Source of the DNA: a virus
Length of the DNA: 22,605 nt
Strand: one strand, 5' to 3'
Virus record (IMG/VR): IMGVR_UViG_3300035187_002118
Coordinates: 1 to 22,605 of that record
Shown here: piece after piece, positions 19,519 through 22,605 of the stretch
How positions within the stretch are numbered: position 1 is the first letter of the stretch
Layout: each line of letters starts with the position of its first letter
Notes under the pieces: model-generated
What the model was told of the DNA's origin: nothing
Database searches by the model: none
What the model saw: only the letters and a program-made list of their open reading frames with translations
Translations under genes and position numbers: made by a program

Positions 19519-20220
19519 TTCAAGAATCCGTTTGATTGTCATATGACCGAGAGATCGGCAACCTCGGCCACGGATACCTGATTCCGAAATGCAGCTTGCG
19601 ATGGCGCGCCACCCTAGTCCCTGCGCTCGAAGTTCTCTCATCCTGCGGATCGCTTCCTGCTCTCCCGCGTCGGGACCAAGCTTATGGCGCTTGCGAACTT
19701 TGTCGCCGCGCATGTAAATCTCAGTTGAGACGACTCGGTATCCAAACGGAACCGCGCCGCCAGTTTTCTCGCTGCGGGTGCGCTTGACCTTGAGGGCGGA
19801 CTTGGTGCGTGCGCGGATCATGTCACGCTCGTACTGGGCGAATGCGTCGACGATGACCCGCATGACGCGACTCATAGGATCATCGGAATCAGTACCCTCG
19901 CCGGCGACGGAGACAAGCCTGGCACGCGCGCGCGCGACGGCGAGATCGACCCAGCCCGCGAGCATGTAGTCGCGGGCGATACGGTCACGCTTAGCGACAA
20001 TAAACACGTCACCTTCGCGGAGTGTCTCAAGAGCCTCTGTGAGTCCGGGGCGCTCCGCGACAGGCGTCGACCCGCCGAATCCCTCGTCAGCGAATACGGA
20101 GATATCCTGCGCCCCCAAGTCGCGAGCCTTGGCCTCGCAGGTTGCGCGCTGTGACTCAAGACCCAAGCCGCTCTCGGCTTGTTCGTCGGTAGACACACGT
20201 AGATAGATGACCGCTTTCAA
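19462..20220 (-). CDS. Serine recombinase (resolvase/invertase family), 252 aa
   Basis: TTG start at 20220 overlaps the upstream TGA; GAGGAAC is the SD. The N-terminal catalytic domain is intact: MKAVIYLRVSTDEQ with Ser10 and Arg8, LESQRATCEAKARD, FADEGFGGS, REGDVFIVAKRDRIARDYML and DAFAQYERDMIRARTKSAL. A recombinase-type domain begins VPFGYRVV and continues with EQEAIRRMRELRAQGLGWRAIASCI. At 252 residues it is far shorter than large serine integrases (about 450-600) but larger than typical resolvases. It is the last gene of the minus operon and probably integrates/excises the phage or inverts a segment. The att site is not identified. Confidence 0.9.
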   Translation of the reverse strand: MKAVIYLRVSTDEQAESGLGLESQRATCEAKARDLGAQDISVFADEGFGGSTPVAERPGLTEALETLREGDVFIVAKRDRIARDYMLAGWVDLAVARARARLVSVAGEGTDSDDPMSRVMRVIVDAFAQYERDMIRARTKSALKVKRTRSEKTGGAVPFGYRVVSTEIYMRGDKVRKRHKLGPDAGEQEAIRRMRELRAQGLGWRAIASCISESGIRGRGCRSLGHMTIKRILESDRELPSAVGASVDACGG

Positions 20221-20534
20221 TTGTGTTCCTCAGTGAGATCGCGAATCACGTTCCCAAACAAATCCATGCGGTCAATGGATCGGAGCACCGGATACCGCAT
20301 TTGATCCTCGGCCCACTCAACCGCATCGTGTGAAGAACCGTCCGATTGCGCGATGCCGATAACAATCCGATAATCAGAATCCATGAATTCCGCGTATATC
20401 GGAGCATTGTCACAGTCTGGTATGCGCCTCATTTGGGCAATATCCGATGCCTTGGCAACGATATCCCCGCGAATCACGAACTGCGCGTTGGGGTCAAGCA
20501 TGCGCATGATGTCTTGAATGGTTTGGCCTCTCAT
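20217..20534 (-). CDS. Hypothetical protein, 105 aa
   Basis: ATG 20534 overlaps the previous gene's stop (ATGA), and its own TGA overlaps the recombinase TTG. The protein is mixed alpha/beta: QTIQDIMRMLDPNAQFVIRG, KASDIAQMRRIPDC, then strand DYRIVIGIAQSDGS and helical HDAVEWAEDQMRY. It is acidic and soluble, with no recognised family. Its position before the recombinase suggests a role in integration control, but that is only context. Confidence 0.75.
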   Translation of the reverse strand: MRGQTIQDIMRMLDPNAQFVIRGDIVAKASDIAQMRRIPDCDNAPIYAEFMDSDYRIVIGIAQSDGSSHDAVEWAEDQMRYPVLRSIDRMDLFGNVIRDLTEEHN

Positions 20535-20797
20535 TTGATGCCCCCCTTTTCTGCCGCGGCCAGCTCATCAAGGATCGCAAGGTACACCCCGCATCCGATC
20601 TGCTGCACGCGGCCTCGCTTCCATTGCTGAATCAATGCCTCTGAGGCAATGCCTCGAGCGTGCATCCGATCCGCAAGCCAGGTCCAATTCCTCCCGAGGA
20701 TGCGCAGCCGGCGATCGACTCCATGCCTCGCGGCAATGCAAACGCTCGTCAACTGTGTGCGCTTTGTAGGTTGCTCTCGAATGGGATCAGTCGTCAT
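20531..20797 (-). CDS. Putative Cro/CI-like HTH protein, 88 aa
   Basis: ATG at 20797 follows GGAG with five bases between. The second half contains LRILGRNWTWLADRMHARGI, SEALIQQWKRGRVQQIGCGV and YLAILDELAAAEK. This fits a small helix-turn-helix regulator in which the WxxLADRMxxRGI helix, a Gly turn and a QQWKRGR recognition-like helix follow each other, as in Cro-type proteins. The match is by pattern only. It is a candidate ligand for the palindrome upstream of the operon. Confidence 0.65.
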   Translation of the reverse strand: MTTDPIREQPTKRTQLTSVCIAARHGVDRRLRILGRNWTWLADRMHARGIASEALIQQWKRGRVQQIGCGVYLAILDELAAAEKGGIK

Positions 20798-20885
20798 TTC
20801 GGCTCCAAACTGGCGCAAGGGCGCCTACGGTGAATAGCACAAGTGAGAATGCAAGCCATGCACAGTCGAATACGGATAGGATCAT
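20787..20885 (-). CDS. Small membrane protein, 32 aa
   Basis: This short gene starts at ATG 20885, which overlaps the preceding TGA (ATGA) and follows AAGGGGGGCGAG. It overlaps the next start by 11 bases. Residues 2-26 form a single hydrophobic segment (ILSVFDCAWLAFSLVLFTVG and beyond) with a short polar tail SRNDD. The overlaps on both sides are the main support. It could be a small envelope protein or superinfection factor; no family is recognised. Confidence 0.55.
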   Translation of the reverse strand: MILSVFDCAWLAFSLVLFTVGALAPVWSRNDD

Positions 20886-21211
20886 CGCTCGCCCCCCTTC
20901 GCCGCGCGGCCCCAGCATTCCCACTTGGCCGCGCGGGCGGTCGTGAACCAGTCGGGGCAGTCGTCGTCTTCGGCAAGCGTGACGCGCCGGCCATCGAGGC
21001 TTGCGTGGACAGGCACGCACCCCTCGCGAGTGAGGGACTCGGAATCGTATACGCCAATGATGCGCCATCCGCAGCGACGACCCGTGAGCCACGACGCGCG
21101 GCGTTCGATCACGGGCCAATGCCCCAGCCAGTCGATGCGCTCGGAGAGATTGCGCTGGTTGAACTCGGCGATCGTGAGGCCGATGGCGGTTTCGCGGGGA
21201 AGAGTCTTCAT
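20882..21211 (-). CDS. Hypothetical protein, 109 aa
   Basis: ATG 21211 follows CAGGAG with eight bases between. The frame is open further upstream to a TTG at 21319 that overlaps the previous gene, but that stretch contains GC hairpins and looks non-coding. The sequence begins MKTLPRETAIGLTIAEFNQR, then DWLGHWPVIERRASWLTGRR and CGWRIIGVYDSESLTREGCV, and ends DCPDWFTTARAAKWECWGRA. It is Trp- and Arg-rich with paired strands; no family is recognised. Confidence 0.7.
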   Translation of the reverse strand: MKTLPRETAIGLTIAEFNQRNLSERIDWLGHWPVIERRASWLTGRRCGWRIIGVYDSESLTREGCVPVHASLDGRRVTLAEDDDCPDWFTTARAAKWECWGRAAKGGER

Positions 21212-21245
21212 GGGTCGGGCTCCTGTAGGGAATGCGGTCCGTTTT

Positions 21246-21287
21246 GGGCGACGGTCGCCCGCTGAGGGCCCGCGTCGCATGCGGGCC
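21246..21287 (-). other. Two GC-rich inverted repeats in the minus operon
   Basis: GGGCG-ACGGT-CGCCC (21246-21260) and GGCCCGC-GTCGCAT-GCGGGCC (21267-21287) lie in the only noncoding gap (21212-21305) of the minus operon. No T-run follows on the minus strand, so these are not typical terminators. They may influence mRNA stability or processing between the first two and the following genes. Confidence 0.45.
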
Positions 21288-21305
21288 TTGGCGGAGGATC
21301 GGCGG

Positions 21306-21545
21306 TCAGTCTCGGCCAAATGCGGAGAGAGAATCCATCCCGCAGGCCCGGGCGCAGGCGTCCTCGTGCGCCATGTCGATCGCGTCGGGCCCGCTACCGT
21401 CTCGCCATTCCGCGATGCGATTCGGGCAGGCGGTCAGGACGCGCCGCGTCCGTCCGCACCACAAAATTTCGCGGCCCTTGTGAACGATCGTGCCGTCGAT
21501 GGCGACGCCGGGATATCGGGCGATGATGATGCGGGATCGGGTCAT
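21306..21545 (-). CDS. Hypothetical protein, 79 aa
   Basis: ATG at 21545 overlaps the preceding TGA. The protein has beta strands RSRIIIARYPGVAIDGTIVH and GREILWCGRTRRVLT, then a helical CPNRIAEW and DAIDMAHEDACARACG. The overall shape is a small alpha/beta protein with several Cys. No family is recognised. It is the second gene of the minus operon. Confidence 0.7.
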   Translation of the reverse strand: MTRSRIIIARYPGVAIDGTIVHKGREILWCGRTRRVLTACPNRIAEWRDGSGPDAIDMAHEDACARACGMDSLSAFGRD

Positions 21546-22276
21546 TGTGCACCCCCGTCCCGATGGCATTCCTCGCACCAGATGACGACGCCGCCGCCGC
21601 AGTCGCCGGCGGGAATGGCCTGCGGACGGACCCCGCAGCACTCGCACGGGGCGGGCTCGGCGGCAAGGGCCGCGCGGCGCGCCGCGATGCGGTTGATCTC
21701 GCGCACGGCGTCGAGGCGCTGGCCTTCGGCGCGCGCCGACGCTTGGCGCCATGACGACCAGTCGCCGTGCTCGGGCGTGCCTGGCACGGTCGCGGCGTGC
21801 TCGAGGATGCCGCGCCGATTCTCGGTCAGCCGCGACTGCCGGCGAATGCGTTCAGCGATCCGTCGCGCCGAGTCAGAGTCGATCGCGCTTTGCGCGACCC
21901 AGATGCGCCAGAGGCTTTCGGTGGCGGCAAGGCGCAGCGCCTCGGGGCCGCTGCCAGCTCCGATCACGTCAAGGCCGACGACGACGACGACGTGCTCGCC
22001 ATTGTGGCGGATCGTCGCTTCGATCGCGCCGTCGCCCGCGACACGGACGCCGGCTCGGATGCGGCGATCCTGCGGGGCGCAGTAGCCATCCGCCGCGGCT
22101 TCGCGCGCCATCGTGATAAGACGGCGCTCGATGCGCCGGCGGACGATCGGAGACGTGATCGCAGAGAATCGGATGACGGCGATCTCAGGCGGCATGTGGC
22201 CGCAGTCGGAGGACGCGATGCGGTCCATGATGTGCTGGCGGGTTTCGGTCAGGTCCAAGTCAAGCAATGCAAACAT
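21542..22276 (-). CDS. Hypothetical protein with C-terminal zinc-finger-like motif, 244 aa
   Basis: ATG 22276 is chosen because GGAGCCAC lies just upstream; the frame stays open upstream to about 22411 but without SD. The protein is helical at the N-terminus (LLDLDLTETRQHIMDRIASS), then contains a long Arg-rich section (VRRRIERRLITMAREAA), beta part HNGEHVVVVVGLDVIGAG, and helical RRIAERIRRQSRL. The C-terminus carries CECCG and CGGGVVIWCEEC (two Cys pairs), a probable zinc ribbon. It is the first gene of the minus operon. Function is unknown, perhaps DNA binding. Confidence 0.75.
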   Translation of the reverse strand: MFALLDLDLTETRQHIMDRIASSDCGHMPPEIAVIRFSAITSPIVRRRIERRLITMAREAAADGYCAPQDRRIRAGVRVAGDGAIEATIRHNGEHVVVVVGLDVIGAGSGPEALRLAATESLWRIWVAQSAIDSDSARRIAERIRRQSRLTENRRGILEHAATVPGTPEHGDWSSWRQASARAEGQRLDAVREINRIAARRAALAAEPAPCECCGVRPQAIPAGDCGGGVVIWCEECHRDGGAQ

Positions 22277-22278
22277 GG

Positions 22279-22286
22279 GTGGCTCC
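22279..22286 (-). promoter_or_regulatory. GGAGCCAC ribosome-binding element, minus operon
   Basis: Minus-strand GGAGCCAC followed by CC and ATG 22276. Together with the starts at 6365, 8919 and 10627 this makes four copies. The 11 bases GGAGCCACCCA match the reverse complement of the leader loop at 6315-6325. Confidence 0.7.
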
Positions 22287-22329
22287 GTTTCTGCGGCTTC
22301 GCGCCGCGATAGTGGGAATGTACACTCTA

Positions 22330-22351
22330 TATCGACCCGTGCAAGTCGATA
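22330..22351. promoter_or_regulatory. Operator candidate: TATCGAC-N8-GTCGATA palindrome
   Basis: Perfect 7-bp inverted half-sites (22330-22336 and 22345-22351) separated by CCGTGCAA. It sits in a local AT-rich region (about 22310-22440) between the first gene of the minus operon (start 22276) and a possible divergent plus-strand ORF (22353). A weak minus-strand TTGCAC...TACATT pair overlaps it. Size and position fit binding of a dimeric HTH repressor. No second copy was found in the window. Confidence 0.5.
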
Positions 22352-22352
22352 C

Positions 22353-22605
22353 ATGATAGATTCTACAGCGAATTCGGTCCGTATTCGCGCATATGCGGGC
22401 GCTACAAGCACTTACGCGCAACAAATAAATGTACGATTGTGGTTTGAATGGGCGAACCTTGCCGCCGATGCCGCGCCGCCCGGCCTCGGGGCCGCTTGCG
22501 CCGACATGATGCGCGGGCACCACGCGGTGCGCCTACCCGAGCCGATCCTCTCGCGCGCGCGTGATGGATTGCGGGCGGCTGTCGGCCCGCGCCGCGCCGC
22601 GCCGT
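22353..22605 (+). CDS. Possible divergent gene, 5' part only (runs off the window)
   Basis: From ATG 22353 the frame is open to the last base (84 codons): MIDSTANSVRIRAYAGATST, then YAQQINVRLWFEWANLAADA and a Pro/Arg/Ala-rich part. Codons from about 22440 have mostly G or C in third position, like real genes here; the first 30 are AT-richer and could be intergenic, in which case the start would be TTG 22437 or ATG 22509. There is no SD before 22353, so a leaderless start would be needed. If real it is transcribed away from the minus operon, with the palindrome just upstream. No family recognised. Confidence 0.4.
   Translation, partial: MIDSTANSVRIRAYAGATSTYAQQINVRLWFEWANLAADAAPPGLGAACADMMRGHHAVRLPEPILSRARDGLRAAVGPRRAAP

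Noticed and set aside
21246-21287. Terminator in the minus operon
   Set aside because: The minus-strand continuation after the stems is AAAAC or CTCAG, not a T-run.
20925-22085. 386-codon plus-strand ORF across the minus operon
   Set aside because: Arg/Ser-rich composition with no motifs. It crosses four minus-strand genes and the noncoding hairpin gap; the minus strand has consistent SDs and ATGA overlaps.

Overview
The window looks like part of a temperate tailed dsDNA phage or an integrated prophage. The evidence is a run of virion-type genes, a RecE-like exonuclease with a Bet annealing protein, a RusA resolvase, an orphan C5 methyltransferase, a primase, a serine recombinase, and tightly packed genes joined by ATGA/GTGA/TTGA overlaps. 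The host is probably a high-GC bacterium using Shine-Dalgarno (SD) initiation with some GTG and TTG starts. No gene fixes the host taxon. No portal, capsid, terminase large subunit, endolysin, tRNA, rRNA or CRISPR is visible.

Layout. (1) 2-6232, plus strand: distal late module. It holds the C-terminus of a kelch-like protein, small coiled-coil and membrane proteins (possible lysis accessories), two tail/virion-type beta proteins, a 683-residue protein with about 53 cysteines, a small Cys-rich protein, a metallophosphoesterase and an HExxH (SprT-like) protein. (2) 6229-10583, plus: a TTGACT-N17-TAGATT promoter and a structured leader precede the RecE-like nuclease, Bet, an unknown protein with a DnaJ-like Cys motif and an SF2 helicase. 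(3) 10580-14374, plus: a second strong promoter drives twelve small overlapping genes that include three paralogous families. (4) 14371-19518, plus: C5 methyltransferase (with a long second reading frame nested inside it), DUF6378-like protein, TOPRIM primase, several small helical genes, RusA and a winged-helix protein. (5) 22276-19462, minus: a seven-gene operon of mostly unknown proteins ending in the serine recombinase, probably the lysogeny/integration module. Its 3' end overlaps the plus-strand module tail to tail. A palindromic operator candidate and a possible divergent, truncated plus-strand gene lie at the right edge.

How the genes fit together: RecE-like nuclease, Bet, SF2 helicase, RusA and primase form a recombination-dependent replication set. 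The methyltransferase could protect phage DNA from restriction. The recombinase would integrate or excise the genome.

Most notable: an in-frame-open 167-codon second ORF inside the methyltransferase that reads like a phage protein family in its own right; a leader hairpin whose loop is perfectly complementary to 13 nt covering the helicase ribosome-binding site and matches a GGAGCCAC element at four operon or gene starts; an array of small cassette-like paralogs whose last codons contain the SD of the next gene; and the very cysteine-rich large protein in the late module.
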